Below the pieces are notes generated by a model that saw nothing but the letters and a program-made list of their open reading frames with translations, had not been told where the DNA came from and searched no databases. Positions 51,628 to 61,661 of a DNA stretch of 64,000 nt are shown here, one piece after another (position 1 is the first letter of the stretch; the number at the start of each line of letters is the position of its first letter). The position numbers and the translations under genes were made by a program. Where the stretch lies: the NCBI RefSeq assembly GCF_021568905.1, contig NZ_JAKGSB010000008.1:34350-98349 (forward strand), written 5' to 3'. Source of the DNA: Zavarzinia marina. Lineage in GTDB: Bacteria; Pseudomonadota; Alphaproteobacteria; Zavarziniales; Zavarziniaceae.

Positions 51628-52479
51628 ATGACTGTCGAAGCCACAGACGCCCATAGCCGCCGACTGCCCGTGCTGCTGCCCGGCAAGCGCCGGGACATGG
51701 ATGCGGACACCGCCGCCTATATGGCGCCGACCCGGCCGGGCGATCCCGAGGCGTCGTTCGGCGACTTTCTCGACATCATCAATCCGCTGCAGCACATCCC
51801 CATCGTCTCCAGCATCTATCGCGGCATCACCGGCGACGAGATCGGCCCCGTCGCGCGCATCGTCGGCGGCGCGCTCTATGGCGGCGTGGTCGGCGCCGGC
51901 GTCGCCATGGCCGGTGCCCTGGTCGAACAGGTGGCCGGCGAAGCGCCCGACGAACTGGTCGTGACCGCCCTCGGTTTCGGTCGCGGCGAAGCGGTCACCG
52001 GCACCGCCGTCGCCGCCGGCCCGGGCGGCCTGATCGCCGAAGCCGGCACGCGCGTCGCCGACGCGGCGACCACGGCCCCCGCTCCCACGGCGATTGCTGC
52101 GACACCGACGTCCCCCGGCCCGAACAACGGAGAGACTGCCATGGCCCAGGCGAAACCCGTCTCCAACCCCGCGACCGGGACCGTGCCGCAGCTGAGCCCG
52201 GCCGCCTTCGACACGCTGATCCGCGCCATGGGCGGCGAGGAGACCGCGGCCGCCGAAGCCGCCAGTACCGAAACGGCGACCGCCGCCGCCGGCGCGACCG
52301 AGGACACGCGCCGCTTCTTCCCGGCGCATCGGACCGGCACCCGGGCGCCTCGCCCGGTGCCCATGGACATCCGCGCCGAGGACAAGGCCGCCTATGACGA
52401 CGCGCTGCGCCTGATGCGCCAGAACATGGACCGCTATTCGGCGGGCGGGCTTGCCGGCACCGTCGCCGCCGTGCCCTGA
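51628..52479 (+). CDS. Conserved hypothetical protein upstream of the his operon
   Basis: A 283-residue protein with a conserved block [18 protein letters not shown], then [38 protein letters not shown] (about residues 44-102), followed by a long linker rich in A, T, P and G, and a C-terminal helical segment ([18 protein letters not shown]). The central glycine/alanine stretch may be a membrane-interacting helix pair. I know the block from alphaproteobacterial hypothetical proteins, with no function. The ATG has AAGGA 9 bases before it. hisB follows 113 bases downstream on the same strand. Confidence 0.75.
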   Translation: MTVEATDAHSRRLPVLLPGKRRDMDADTAAYMAPTRPGDPEASFGDFLDIINPLQHIPIVSSIYRGITGDEIGPVARIVGGALYGGVVGAGVAMAGALVEQVAGEAPDELVVTALGFGRGEAVTGTAVAAGPGGLIAEAGTRVADAATTAPAPTAIAATPTSPGPNNGETAMAQAKPVSNPATGTVPQLSPAAFDTLIRAMGGEETAAAEAASTETATAAAGATEDTRRFFPAHRTGTRAPRPVPMDIRAEDKAAYDDALRLMRQNMDRYSAGGLAGTVAAVP

Positions 52480-52592
52480 ACCATCCGCGGCGCGGCCCCT
52501 TCCCTCGGGACGCGCCGCATCCATGTAAGGAATATGGCCTATCGCGGCGGCCCATGCTAAAGGGGCGCCATACGTTCAACCGAGGGAAAGCC

Positions 52593-53192
52593 ATGCGGAC
52601 CGCCACGATCGCCCGCAAGACCAAGGAGACCGAAATCTCGGTCACCATCAACCTGGACGGGACCGGCCGCTACAAGGTCTCGACCGGGGTCGGCTTCCTC
52701 GACCATATGCTCGAACAATTGTCGCGCCATTCCCTCATGGATCTCGAGGTGACGGCGAAGGGCGACACCCACATCGACTTCCACCATGTCACCGAGGACA
52801 CGGGCATCGCCATCGGCGAAGCCTTCTCCAAGGCGCTGGGCGACCGCAAGGGCATCCGGCGCTATGGCGATGCGCTGATCCCCATGGACGAGACCCTGAC
52901 CCGCGTCGCGCTGGACTGTTCCAACCGCCCCTATCTGATCTGGAAGGTGCATTTCACCCGCGACAAGCTGGGCGAAATGGACACGGAACTGTTCAAGGAA
53001 TGGTTCCAGGCCTTCGCCCAAGCGGGCGGAATCACGCTCCATGTCGAGAATCTCTACGGCGAGAACAATCACCATATCGTCGAGAGCAGCTATAAGGCGC
53101 TGGCCCGCGCGCTGCGCGCGGCGTCGGAGATCGACCCGCGCGCCACCGGCGCCGTGCCCTCGACCAAGGGCGTGCTGGGCGGCACCCTGTGA
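52593..53192 (+). CDS. hisB: Imidazoleglycerol-phosphate dehydratase
   Basis: A 199-residue monofunctional HisB that dehydrates imidazole glycerol phosphate in histidine synthesis. The metal-ligand clusters [41 protein letters not shown] and [20 protein letters not shown] are intact. GAGGGAAAG lies before the ATG at 52593, and the longer frame to 52554 adds 13 residues without homology. It is the first gene of hisB-DUF2628-hisH-hisA-hisF-hisE. Confidence 0.96.
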   Translation: MRTATIARKTKETEISVTINLDGTGRYKVSTGVGFLDHMLEQLSRHSLMDLEVTAKGDTHIDFHHVTEDTGIAIGEAFSKALGDRKGIRRYGDALIPMDETLTRVALDCSNRPYLIWKVHFTRDKLGEMDTELFKEWFQAFAQAGGITLHVENLYGENNHHIVESSYKALARALRAASEIDPRATGAVPSTKGVLGGTL

Positions 53193-53551
53193 TGCGGGCC
53201 GTCGCCTATACGGTGCACCCCGGCAACTCGGGCGCGGAACTGGTGGCGGAACGCTTCTCCTTCACGGCCTTCCTGTTCACGCCGGTGTGGCTGCTGGCCC
53301 ATGGCGCCTTCCTGGCGCTGGGGATCTGGGCCGGGGTCGTCATGGCCGGGATCGCCGGTGCCATCTTCCTGCTGCCGGGCAGTCCGCTGCCGCTCTTCGT
53401 CTATCTCGGCGCATCCCTCTATGTCGGGCTGGAAGCGGGGGAGGTCCGCCGCCGCCTGCTCGCCAGGGCGGGCCGGCCGGCGGTCAAGGTGGTGATGGCC
53501 GAAACCCTGGGCGAGGCCGAGGACCGCGTGGTGCTGGGGGCGCGGTCATGA
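53192..53551 (+). CDS. DUF2628 membrane protein inside the his operon
   Basis: A 119-residue protein with the DUF2628 pattern ([32 protein letters not shown], residues 20-51), with two or three hydrophobic segments and a soluble C-terminal tail. The family is common between hisB and hisH in alphaproteobacteria, and its role is unknown. The start overlaps the hisB stop (TGATG), and the stop overlaps the hisH start (ATGA), so it is part of the his transcript. Confidence 0.87.
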   Translation: MRAVAYTVHPGNSGAELVAERFSFTAFLFTPVWLLAHGAFLALGIWAGVVMAGIAGAIFLLPGSPLPLFVYLGASLYVGLEAGEVRRRLLARAGRPAVKVVMAETLGEAEDRVVLGARS

Positions 53552-54207
53552 GTGCCGCGCGTCCCGCCGTCGCCATCGTCGACTATGGCGCGGGCAACCT
53601 GCGCTCCGCCGCCAAGGCGTTCGAGCGCATGGGCGCCGACGTCGGCCTTCGTCCCGACCAGGTGGTGGTGACCGACAGGCCGGAAGTGGTCGCCGCCGCC
53701 GACCGCGTCGTCCTGCCCGGCGACGGCGCCTTCGCCCATTGCAAGACCTCCATCGCCGCCATCCCCGGCATGATGGACGCCCTGCACGAACAGGTGGTCG
53801 AGAAGGCCCGGCCCTTCTTCGGCATCTGCATCGGCATGCAGTTGATGGCGACCGAGGGGCACGAGCACGGCCATCATGCCGGCTTCGGCTGGGTGCCCGG
53901 CACCGTCGACCGGCTGACGCCCGTCGATCCCGCCCTGAAGATCCCGCACATGGGCTGGAACAACCTGCATGTCCGCCACCACCACCCGGTGATGGGCCAT
54001 GCCCGGTCCGGCGAACACGCCTATTTCGTCCACAGCTACGCCCTGCAGGTCGAACGCGACGAGGATCTGGTGGCGACCGCCGATTATGCCGGACCGGTCA
54101 CCGCCATCATCGCGCGCGACAATATGTTCGGCACCCAGTTCCACCCGGAGAAGAGCCAGTCCTTCGGCCTGTCGCTCATCGCCGGCTTCCTCAGGTGGCG
54201 CCCGTGA
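53548..54207 (+). CDS. hisH: Imidazole glycerol phosphate synthase, glutaminase subunit
   Basis: A 219-residue class I glutamine amidotransferase that supplies ammonia to HisF. The nucleophile cysteine is in [11 protein letters not shown] (near residue 90), and the His-Glu pair in [13 protein letters not shown]. The oxyanion strand PGDGAF is present. The start overlaps the DUF2628 stop. The gene ends in the GTG start of hisA. Confidence 0.96.
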   Translation: MSAARPAVAIVDYGAGNLRSAAKAFERMGADVGLRPDQVVVTDRPEVVAAADRVVLPGDGAFAHCKTSIAAIPGMMDALHEQVVEKARPFFGICIGMQLMATEGHEHGHHAGFGWVPGTVDRLTPVDPALKIPHMGWNNLHVRHHHPVMGHARSGEHAYFVHSYALQVERDEDLVATADYAGPVTAIIARDNMFGTQFHPEKSQSFGLSLIAGFLRWRP

Positions 54208-54935
54208 TTCTCTACCCCGCGATCGACCTCAAGGGCGGCGAATGCGTCCGTCTGGCCCAGGGCGACATGGCCCGTGCCACGGTCTACAACCCCGACCCCG
54301 GCGCCCAGGCCGCCGCCTTCAAGGCCCAGGGCTTCGAATGGCTCCATGTCGTCGATCTCGACGGCGCCTTCGCCGGCACTTCGGTGAACGCCCGGGCGGT
54401 CGAGGCGATCCTGGCGGCGACGGACGTGCCCGTGCAGCTCGGCGGCGGCATCCGCAGTCTCGAAGCCGTGGCCAATTGGCTGGCGCGCGGACTGGCCCGG
54501 GTGATCCTGGGCACGGCGGCCTTGCGGGATCCGGATCTGGTGATCCAGGCCTGCAGGCTGTTCCCCGGCCGGATCGCCGTCGGCATCGACGCCCGCGACG
54601 GCATGGTCGCGGTCGAAGGCTGGGCCGAGACCTCCGAGATCACGGCGATCGACCTCGCGAAGCGCTTCGAGGATGCGGGCGTCGCCGCCATCATCTTCAC
54701 CGACATCGCCCGCGACGGCCTGCTGACCGGGGTCAACGTCGCCGCGACGGCTGCACTCGCCGATGCGGTGACGATCCCGGTCATCGCCTCGGGCGGTCTC
54801 GCCGGCCTCGGCGACATCGAGGCCCTGATGGCGGTCGAGGGCACGCCCATCGCCGGCGCCATTTCGGGCCGCGCGCTCTATGACGGCCGGCTCGACCCCG
54901 CCGCCGCCCTGGCCCTGACCAGGAAGGCGGCCTGA
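54204..54935 (+). CDS. hisA: ProFAR isomerase (HisA)
   Basis: A 243-residue (beta/alpha)8 enzyme that opens the ribose of ProFAR. The catalytic aspartates are visible: [18 protein letters not shown] near the start and [14 protein letters not shown] in the C-terminal half. The phosphate loops GGGIRS and GTAAL are clear. A GTG start at 54204 overlaps the hisH stop. The stop overlaps the hisF start by one base. Confidence 0.96.
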   Translation: MILYPAIDLKGGECVRLAQGDMARATVYNPDPGAQAAAFKAQGFEWLHVVDLDGAFAGTSVNARAVEAILAATDVPVQLGGGIRSLEAVANWLARGLARVILGTAALRDPDLVIQACRLFPGRIAVGIDARDGMVAVEGWAETSEITAIDLAKRFEDAGVAAIIFTDIARDGLLTGVNVAATAALADAVTIPVIASGGLAGLGDIEALMAVEGTPIAGAISGRALYDGRLDPAAALALTRKAA

Positions 54936-55693
54936 TGCTGAAGTCCCGCATCATCCCCTGCCTCGACGTCCACAACGGGCGCGTGGTGAAGGGCGTCAAT
55001 TTCGTCGACCTGCGCGATGCCGGCGACCCGGTCGAACAGGCGCGGATCTACGACGCGGCGGGTGCCGACGAACTCACCTTCCTGGATATCACCGCCTCCA
55101 GCGACGACCGCGCCATCATGCTGGACGTGGTGCGCCATACCGCCGAACAGGTGTTCATGCCGCTGACGGTCGGCGGCGGCGTCCGCACCCTCGACGACGT
55201 CCGCCAACTCCTGCTGGCGGGGGCCGACAAGGTCTCGATCAATTCCGCCGCCGTCGCCCGCCCCGATTTCGTCCGCGAGGCGGCGGAAACCGTGGGCAGC
55301 CAGTCGATCGTCGTCGCGATCGACGCCAAGGCGGACGGCCCGGGCAAATGGCAGGTCTATACCCACGGCGGGCGCCGCCCCACGGGCATCGACGCGGTCG
55401 AATGGGCCCGACGCATGGTGGAATTGGGTGCCGGCGAGATCCTGCTCACCTCCATGGACCGGGACGGCACCAAGGCCGGTTTCGACATCGGCCTGACCCG
55501 CACCGTCTCCGACGCCGTCACCGCGCCGGTGATCGCGTCGGGCGGCGTCGGCACCCTCGACCATCTGGCGGATGGCGTGACCGAGGGCCACGCCTCGGCC
55601 GTGCTCGCCGCCTCCATCTTTCATTTCGGCACCTATTCGATCCGCGAAGCCAAGGAACACATGGCATCGCGCGGCGTGCCGATGCGGCTCTGA
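54935..55693 (+). CDS. hisF: Imidazole glycerol phosphate synthase, cyclase subunit
   Basis: A 252-residue (beta/alpha)8 enzyme. [20 protein letters not shown] holds the first catalytic Asp, and [18 protein letters not shown] the second. [10 protein letters not shown] and SGGVGTL are the phosphate loops. Together with HisH it forms IGP and the purine by-product AICAR. It begins in the hisA stop (TGATG). hisE follows 10 bases after the stop. Confidence 0.97.
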   Translation: MLKSRIIPCLDVHNGRVVKGVNFVDLRDAGDPVEQARIYDAAGADELTFLDITASSDDRAIMLDVVRHTAEQVFMPLTVGGGVRTLDDVRQLLLAGADKVSINSAAVARPDFVREAAETVGSQSIVVAIDAKADGPGKWQVYTHGGRRPTGIDAVEWARRMVELGAGEILLTSMDRDGTKAGFDIGLTRTVSDAVTAPVIASGGVGTLDHLADGVTEGHASAVLAASIFHFGTYSIREAKEHMASRGVPMRL

Positions 55694-55703
55694 GGACGGC
55701 ACC

Positions 55704-56030
55704 ATGGGCGATCCCGCGATCCTGGACCGGGTCTACCGGGTCATTCAGTCACGCAAGGGCGCGGACGCGGCCAACAGCCATGTCGCCCGCCTCTTCGCCA
55801 AGGGCCGCGCCAAGATCGCCCAGAAGGTCGGCGAGGAGGGCGTGGAGGCCGCGCTGGCCGGGGTCGCCGGCAGCGACGACGAACTGGTCGGCGAGGCGGC
55901 GGACCTGATCTTCCACCTCTTCATCCTGCTGGCCGAACGCGACATCGAACCCGCCGCCGTCTGGGCCGAACTGGAAGCCCGCGAGGGCAAGTCGGGGGTC
56001 GAGGAAAAGGCGTCCCGCCCCCATATCTGA
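55704..56030 (+). CDS. hisE: Phosphoribosyl-ATP pyrophosphatase
   Basis: A 108-residue all-alpha MazG-like enzyme that hydrolyses PR-ATP to PR-AMP. KIAQKVGEEGVEAALAGVAG and ELVGEAADLIFHLFILLAER carry the acidic metal ligands EE..E and E..D. The start follows hisF by 10 bases with a weak GGACGG ribosome site. It ends 33 bases before the HIT gene. The separate hisE (without hisI) is the normal alphaproteobacterial arrangement. Confidence 0.95.
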   Translation: MGDPAILDRVYRVIQSRKGADAANSHVARLFAKGRAKIAQKVGEEGVEAALAGVAGSDDELVGEAADLIFHLFILLAERDIEPAAVWAELEAREGKSGVEEKASRPHI

Positions 56031-56063
56031 GTGAGACCAGCGTCGATCGTCGGGAGCTTCGCC

Positions 56064-56429
56064 ATGACCTATGATCCCAACAACGTCTTCGCCAAGATCC
56101 TGCGCGGGGAGATCCCCTGCACCAAGATCCACGAGACCGACCACACCATCGCCTTCCACGACATCCGTCCCCAGGCACCGGTCCATGTGCTGGTGATCCC
56201 CAAGGGGGCCTATGTCTCCTTCGACGATTTCTCGTCGCGGGCGTCCGATGCGGAGATCGCCGATTTCGTCCGCGCGGTGGGTGACGTCGCCCGTCTCGTC
56301 GGGGTCGACGGCTCCGGCTACCGCCTGATCGCCAACCACGGCGAGAACAGCCACCAGGAAGTCCCCCATTTCCACATCCACATCGCCGGCGGCCACGCCC
56401 TCGGCCCCATGCTGATGAAGATGGGGTGA
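56064..56429 (+). CDS. HIT-family nucleotide-binding protein
   Basis: A 121-residue HINT-type protein: VFAKILRGEIPCTKIHETDHTIAFHDIRPQAPVHVLVIPKG at the N-terminus and the histidine triad HFHIHIAGG near the C-terminus. HINT proteins hydrolyse adenosine phosphoramidates; physiological targets are unclear. It is the last gene on this transcript. The GGGAG 9 bases before ATG 56064 supports the start. It is convergent with holA, a single base apart. Confidence 0.93.
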   Translation: MTYDPNNVFAKILRGEIPCTKIHETDHTIAFHDIRPQAPVHVLVIPKGAYVSFDDFSSRASDAEIADFVRAVGDVARLVGVDGSGYRLIANHGENSHQEVPHFHIHIAGGHALGPMLMKMG

Positions 56430-56430
56430 G

Positions 56431-57468
56431 CTACCGCCGCGCGGCGCGGGCGGCGACGCCGGCGATGCGCATGAGGGCGCGGGCGGTCAGGGCATCGGCC
56501 GGGTTGCCCGTGGTCTTGCAGTCCAGTTCCGCCTCGACCAGCAGGTCGACGGCGTCGAGCAGGCGCTGCCCGCTCCAGCGCGGCAATTGCTGCTTGAAGG
56601 CGCGGTCGCGGGGAAAGCGGATGGGCGGGCGCATGGCGCCCAGCGCCTGATCCAGCGACAGGCCGCCGTCCATCAGGGCGCGCGCATTCTGCAGCAGCAG
56701 CGTCTGGCGCGAGACGGCACGCAGGATGGTGATGGCATTCTCCCCCGCCTGACGGCAGCGTTCGAGACTGCGCTCGAGCCGCGCCATGTCGCCACCCAGG
56801 CAGGATTGCACCACGTCGTCGATGCCGATCTCGGAGGCATCGCCGACGGCGGCGCGAACGTCGTCCAGGCTCACCTGACTCGCCCCCGGCCCCATGTAGA
56901 GCACCAGCTTGTCCAATTCCCCGCGCGACAGGGCCCGGTCGGCGCCGAGCCGGTCGAGCAGCCATTGCCGGGCCGCCGGCTCGATCTCCAGCTTGGCCGC
57001 CCGCAGCACCGAATCGACCAGTTCGTCGAGGGAGGCGGCATCGTCGGCATAGCAGGGCAGGGCGGCTGCGTTGCGCGCCTCCTCCACCGTGGTGCGGAGC
57101 GTGCTGCGCCGGTTGGGCAGGTCGCCCGCCTCGGCGACGATCAGGGCATCCCCCACCGGATCCTCCAGGAAGCCCGCGATCAGCTTGGCGTGCTTGTCGG
57201 CGATGTCGCGGAGCCGGATCACCCGGCGACCGCCCATCATGGAGATTGCCGCCGCCTCGTCCGCCAGGCGCGCGGGATCGCCGTCGAGCATGGCGCCGGT
57301 CAGTTCGGTCACGCGGAAGGGGTCATTCAGGTCGGGCACCACGGTCCGCGCCAGTTTCGCCGCGCGTTCGCGTACCAGGCCGCCGTCCGGCCCGAACAGA
57401 AGGACCACGCGCATCGCCGGATCGGGCTTGGCGACGAAACGGTCGATGGCGGCGCCGGCGATCTTCAT
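56431..57468 (-). CDS. holA: DNA polymerase III delta subunit
   Basis: A 345-residue clamp-loader delta subunit. It opens with a Walker-like but non-hydrolysing nucleotide fold (VVLLFGPDGGLVRERAAKLARTVV), continues with TELTGAMLDGDPARLADEAAAISMMGGRRVIRLRDI (the clamp-binding helix region), and ends in an all-helical C-terminus (QQLPRWSGQRLLDAVDLLVEAELDCKTTG). It opens the beta clamp for loading. It starts 19 bases after the lptE stop on the same strand (leuS-lptE-holA order). Confidence 0.92.
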   Translation of the reverse strand: MKIAGAAIDRFVAKPDPAMRVVLLFGPDGGLVRERAAKLARTVVPDLNDPFRVTELTGAMLDGDPARLADEAAAISMMGGRRVIRLRDIADKHAKLIAGFLEDPVGDALIVAEAGDLPNRRSTLRTTVEEARNAAALPCYADDAASLDELVDSVLRAAKLEIEPAARQWLLDRLGADRALSRGELDKLVLYMGPGASQVSLDDVRAAVGDASEIGIDDVVQSCLGGDMARLERSLERCRQAGENAITILRAVSRQTLLLQNARALMDGGLSLDQALGAMRPPIRFPRDRAFKQQLPRWSGQRLLDAVDLLVEAELDCKTTGNPADALTARALMRIAGVAARAARR

Positions 57469-57487
57469 GGGCGTTGCGGCCCGCCGG

Positions 57488-58051
57488 TCAGCCGTTGCGC
57501 CGGGTTTCGAGGAAGGAGGCGATGCGCGCCCGGATCTCGTTGGCCAATTGGTCGGAAGCGCGGCGATAGGCGTCCTGCTGGGCCGTGATCGCGGCATATT
57601 CCGAGGCCGGCACGCTGTAGGCCGTGGTGGCGCGCGCCAGTTCGTTCATCACCACCTGCCCCGAGGCGACGTCGACGAGGCGCAGCTTGCCCCTGAAGGT
57701 CACCGTATAGCGGGTGATGGAGGCGTCGGTCTCGATCAGGCCGCCGAGTTCCAGGGTCTCCAGATCGACGTCGAGGCGATAGCGCGGGTTCTGGGCCGAG
57801 CGCCCGCCCGAGATCTTGTCGATCAGGTCGTTGCGCAGGATCTGGCCGGTGCGGTCGTCGCGAATCGGCGCGATGGCGACGGAGCCGAGCAGCGCCTCCG
57901 CCTGTTCGGAGGTCGAGCGCACGCCGTACATGGGCTGAAAGCCGCAGCCCGAAAGCCCGACGCCGAGCGCCGCCGCCCCCGCCAGCAGGATACGGCGAAG
58001 GGATCGGGATCCAACGGCTGCCGGCGTTGCGGCTGGGGACGGCATGGGCAT
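57488..58051 (-). CDS. lptE: LPS-assembly lipoprotein LptE
   Basis: A 187-residue outer-membrane lipoprotein that plugs the LptD barrel during LPS insertion. The lipobox LSGC (SGCGFQPMYG) is preceded by a basic hydrophobic signal (SLRRILLAGAAALGVGL). The rest shows the LptE fold, IAPIRDDRTGQILRNDLIDKI. The start is placed at ATG 58051, 4 bases after the leuS stop. An ATG at 58045 is a close alternative. It lies between leuS and holA, as is usual in alphaproteobacteria. Confidence 0.9.
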   Translation of the reverse strand: MPMPSPAATPAAVGSRSLRRILLAGAAALGVGLSGCGFQPMYGVRSTSEQAEALLGSVAIAPIRDDRTGQILRNDLIDKISGGRSAQNPRYRLDVDLETLELGGLIETDASITRYTVTFRGKLRLVDVASGQVVMNELARATTAYSVPASEYAAITAQQDAYRRASDQLANEIRARIASFLETRRNG

Positions 58052-58055
58052 CGGT

Positions 58056-60647
58056 TCAGGCCACGATGTTGACGATACGGCCGGGAACAACGATGACCTT
58101 GCGCACCGGGCGCCCGTCAATCGCTTTCTGCACGGTTTCGAGCGCGAGGGCCATTTCCTCGAGCACCTGCCTGTCCGTGTCCGGCGCGACGGCGATGGTG
58201 CCGCGCAGCTTGCCCTGGACCTGGACCGCGATGGTGATTTCGTCGTCCGCGGCCAGGGCGGCGTCGGCGACCGGCCAGGGGGTCGCCACCAGCATGGTGT
58301 CCCGGCCCAGCAGGGACCAGAGTTCCTCCGCCAGATGGGGCATCATGGGCGCCACCATCTGGACGATGGTCTCCAGCGCCTCGCGCGTCGCCGCCGGGCT
58401 GGCGCCGGCCTTGCCCGTCGCTCCAGCCTTGCCCAGGACCGCGTCCTGCACCGCATTGGCGTATTCGTAGATGCGCGCCACGGCCTTGTTGAAGTGGAAG
58501 GCTTCGATATCGGCGGTGACGCCGGCGATCGTCTTGTGGGTGGCGCGGCGCAGATCCGAATCCTCGTCGCCGAAGGCCGTGTCACCCACGGGGCCCAGCC
58601 GTTCCAGCCCTTCGGTCACCATGCGCCACAGGCGCTGGGCGAAGCGCCAGGCGCCTTCGATGCCGCCCTCGGTCCATTCGAGGTCGCGCTCGGGCGGGCT
58701 GTCGGACAGCATGAACCAGCGCGCGGTATCGGCGCCGTAGCGTTCGATGATGTCGTCCGGATCGACCACGTTCTTCTTCGACTTCGACATCTTCTCGACC
58801 CGGCCGAGGGTCACCGCCTCGTCGCTGCCGAGCCGCACCAGGGCACCGTCGTCATTGGTCGTGACGTCCGCCGGATTCAGCCATTCGCCGCCCGCCGACC
58901 TGTAGGTCGCGTGATTGACCATGCCTTGGGTGAACAGGCCGGCGAAGGGTTCGGCGATGCCGATATGACCGGTTGCCTGCATGGCCCGCGTATAGAAGCG
59001 GGAATAGAGCAGATGCAGGATCGCATGCTCGATGCCGCCGATATACTGATCGACCGGCAGCCAGTAGTCGACCGCCGCCCGGTCGAAGGGCTGGCCCTCG
59101 ACATGGGGCGAGCAGAAGCGCGCGAAATACCACGACGAATCGATGAAGGTATCGAAAGTGTCGGTCTCGCGCCGGGCCGGCTTGCCGCAGGTCGGGCAGG
59201 CGACGTGCTTCCAGGTCGGATGGCGGTCGAGAGGATTGCCCGGCTGGTCGAAACTGACGTCGTCCGGCAGGGTGACCGGCAGTTGATCGTCGGGCACCGG
59301 CACGATGCCGCAGGCGTCGCAATGGATGACCGGGATCGGCGCGCCCCAGTAACGCTGGCGCGATACGCCCCAGTCGCGCAGGCGGTAGGTGACCGTGCCC
59401 TCGCCCGCGCCCAGTTCCTTCACCCTGGCGATGGCGGCGGTCTTGGCCTCGGCGGTGCCGAGGCCGTTCAGGAAGTCGGAATTATAGAGCGTGCCGTCGC
59501 CGGTATAGGCTTCGGTGCCGACCGCGAAACTCGCCGGATCCTCGCCCGGGGGCAGGACGACGGGCGTGACCTCCAGCCCGTACTTGCGGGCGAAATCGAG
59601 GTCGCGCTGGTCATGCGCCGGGCAGCCGAAGACGGCGCCGGTGCCGTAATCCATCAGCACGAAATTGGCGACATAGACGGGCAGGGTCTCGTCCGGCTTG
59701 AACGGATGCTGGACCTCGAGACCGGTATCGAAGCCGAGCTTCTCGCCCTTCTCGATCTCTTCCTCGGAAGTGCCGCCGCGCCGGCATTCGGCGCAGAAGG
59801 CGGCCAGCACCGGATCGGCCTTGGCCAGCGCGGCCGCCACCGGATGATCCGCCGCGATGGCGACGAAGGCGGCGCCATAGAGCGTGTCGGGGCGTGTCGT
59901 ATAGACCTCGACCGATTCGGCGGGCGCGCCGCCCTTGAAGCGGAAGGCGAGACGCGCCCCCTCGGACTTGCCGATCCAATTGTCCTGCATCAGCCGGACC
60001 TTGGACGGCCAGCGCTCCAGCCCGTCCAAGCTTTCCAGCAGTTCGTCCGCGAAATGGGTGATCTTCAGGAACCATTGCGACAGCTTGCGCCGCTCGACCA
60101 GGGCGCCGGAGCGCCAGCCCCTGCCGTCGATCACCTGTTCGTTGGCAAGGACCGTATTGTCCACCGGATCCCAGTTGACGAAGCTTTCCTTGCGATAGGC
60201 GAGGCCCGCCTTCAGGAAGTCGAGGAACAGCTTCTGTTCGTGACGGTAGTAGGACGGATCGCAGGTCGCGACCTCGCGGCTCCAGTCCAGCGACAGGCCC
60301 ATGGACTTGAGCTGATCGCGCATGGTGGCGATGTTCTTGTAGGTCCAGTCCGCCGGGTGGACCTTGCGCTCCATCGCCGCGTTTTCCGCCGGCATGCCGA
60401 AGGCGTCCCAGCCCATGGGGTGCAGCACGTTGAAGCCGCGCGCCCGCTTGTAGCGCGCCACCACGTCGCCCATCGCGTAGTTGCGCACATGGCCCATGTG
60501 GATGCGCCCCGACGGATAGGGGAACATCTCGAGCACGTAATATTTGGGAAGGCTGGTGTCGTCGCCTGCGCGGAAGGCGTCCGCCGCCTCCCAGGCCGCC
60601 TGCCATTTCTTTTCGGCGGCGCGCGGGTTGTAACGCTCGTTCGACAT
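58056..60647 (-). CDS. leuS: Leucyl-tRNA synthetase
   Basis: An 863-residue class I synthetase. The HIGH-type motif is [16 protein letters not shown] near residue 46, and [13 protein letters not shown] near residue 625. The editing domain (CP1) contains the [19 protein letters not shown] and [20 protein letters not shown] segments with the conserved threonine and aspartate. The zinc-like [21 protein letters not shown] is present. Length is close to the E. coli enzyme (860). It heads the leuS-lptE-holA unit. Confidence 0.97.
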   Translation of the reverse strand: MSNERYNPRAAEKKWQAAWEAADAFRAGDDTSLPKYYVLEMFPYPSGRIHMGHVRNYAMGDVVARYKRARGFNVLHPMGWDAFGMPAENAAMERKVHPADWTYKNIATMRDQLKSMGLSLDWSREVATCDPSYYRHEQKLFLDFLKAGLAYRKESFVNWDPVDNTVLANEQVIDGRGWRSGALVERRKLSQWFLKITHFADELLESLDGLERWPSKVRLMQDNWIGKSEGARLAFRFKGGAPAESVEVYTTRPDTLYGAAFVAIAADHPVAAALAKADPVLAAFCAECRRGGTSEEEIEKGEKLGFDTGLEVQHPFKPDETLPVYVANFVLMDYGTGAVFGCPAHDQRDLDFARKYGLEVTPVVLPPGEDPASFAVGTEAYTGDGTLYNSDFLNGLGTAEAKTAAIARVKELGAGEGTVTYRLRDWGVSRQRYWGAPIPVIHCDACGIVPVPDDQLPVTLPDDVSFDQPGNPLDRHPTWKHVACPTCGKPARRETDTFDTFIDSSWYFARFCSPHVEGQPFDRAAVDYWLPVDQYIGGIEHAILHLLYSRFYTRAMQATGHIGIAEPFAGLFTQGMVNHATYRSAGGEWLNPADVTTNDDGALVRLGSDEAVTLGRVEKMSKSKKNVVDPDDIIERYGADTARWFMLSDSPPERDLEWTEGGIEGAWRFAQRLWRMVTEGLERLGPVGDTAFGDEDSDLRRATHKTIAGVTADIEAFHFNKAVARIYEYANAVQDAVLGKAGATGKAGASPAATREALETIVQMVAPMMPHLAEELWSLLGRDTMLVATPWPVADAALAADDEITIAVQVQGKLRGTIAVAPDTDRQVLEEMALALETVQKAIDGRPVRKVIVVPGRIVNIVA

Positions 60648-60788
60648 GGGGAAGGATCGGCTCTCTGCTCACTGCCCTTGCGGGCTCGACGAAGTGACAG
60701 AGATATAGGGCGTCGGCTCGACCGGTGGCAAGCCATCTGTCCCCGCCCCTGCCCGGTCCATGCACCCGGGCGGGGAAGGGTCGCGACC

Positions 60789-61334
60789 CTATTCGCCGAT
60801 GCTCTGGATGCGCAGCTGGCGGGCGCGCGTGAGAATCGCGTTTTCGAGCTGGCCCACGGTCTCGGCCGCCACGGGGATGTCGATCCACTGGCGCTCCGGC
60901 CCGATCTGCTGGCGGAACAGCGCGACCTTCAGGCCGTCGGCGCGGAGCCGCCGGTCGAGAATGTAGACGGTCGCCTTCATCCGCTCCGACGGACGGTCGG
61001 GCGAGGAATACCAGTCGGTGATGATCACGCCGCCGAAGGGATCGGCCGAGGCGAGCGGCATGAAGGACAGCGTGTCGAGCGAGGCGCGCCACAGCAGCGC
61101 ATTGACGCCGATGCCGCTGCCGCTCTGATCGACCGGCTTGCCGTCGCCGCCGAAGAGCACGAGACCGTCTTCGCCGAAGATGCTGCCCGATCCATTGCCG
61201 GTCGGCACCGGGCTGGTCTTACCTGAGGGCTGGCGCTCGGGATATTGAGCCTGCGTCTCGACCGTGTCGCAGCCGGCGACCGCGAGGATGAAAACCAGTG
61301 AAACGAGAGCGCCGCTCGAACGCAGTCCCTTCAT
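60789..61334 (-). CDS. DUF3576 lipoprotein
   Basis: A 181-residue protein. The N-terminus MKGLRSSGALVSLVFILAVAGC is a lipoprotein signal with lipobox LAVAGC. The mature part has ALLWRASLDTLSFMPLASADPFGGVIITDWYSSP, the mark of DUF3576, which is widespread in alphaproteobacteria next to leuS. Function is unknown, though envelope location fits the LptE neighbour. The ATG at 61334 has GAGGG about 9 bases before it. It is 141 bases upstream of leuS on the same strand. Confidence 0.9.
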   Translation of the reverse strand: MKGLRSSGALVSLVFILAVAGCDTVETQAQYPERQPSGKTSPVPTGNGSGSIFGEDGLVLFGGDGKPVDQSGSGIGVNALLWRASLDTLSFMPLASADPFGGVIITDWYSSPDRPSERMKATVYILDRRLRADGLKVALFRQQIGPERQWIDIPVAAETVGQLENAILTRARQLRIQSIGE

Positions 61335-61658
61335 GAATATACCCTCATCCTCTCGAAATCGGTGGCCGGCCGGGCGGCACGGCGACTGCCTTTCATTAAG
61401 GGATGGACTTCCGCAAGGCAATGGCGGCCCTGGTCCCGCCGCGCCGTTTTGCGGATTTTATCGCGCAGGCGGCGTTCGCCGGCCGGCCGGGCGGGTGTTA
61501 CGCATGTGCAACAGGGGTGACGGAATGTCCTCTCGGGTCGCGGAAACCCGGGCCGTTTCGCTTGACCAAAGCCCCCCCTCGAAATGTAAATCGACGCGTG
61601 AGATCCGACCTTGGATCCCCGGGGGCCACTCCCGGCAACCTCACAGTGAATCGAGGGG
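61335..61658. other. Divergent intergenic region before the porin gene
   Basis: About 320 bases without a supported gene. It carries the porin promoter described separately and presumably the DUF3576 promoter. It includes A+T-poor repeats of CCGGCCGG near 61480-61495. No open frame with a ribosome site is seen. Confidence 0.6.
61562..61590 (+). promoter_or_regulatory. Promoter of the porin gene
   Basis: TTGACC (61562-61567) and TGTAAA (61585-61590) are 17 bases apart, an excellent housekeeping pair for alphaproteobacteria. The transcript would start near 61597, giving a leader of about 65 bases. Confidence 0.6.
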
Positions 61659-61661
61659 ATG

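Noticed and set aside
58044..61226. A 1060-codon plus-strand frame antisense to leuS
   Set aside because: Composition is typical of antisense shadows. leuS on the other strand has all family motifs.
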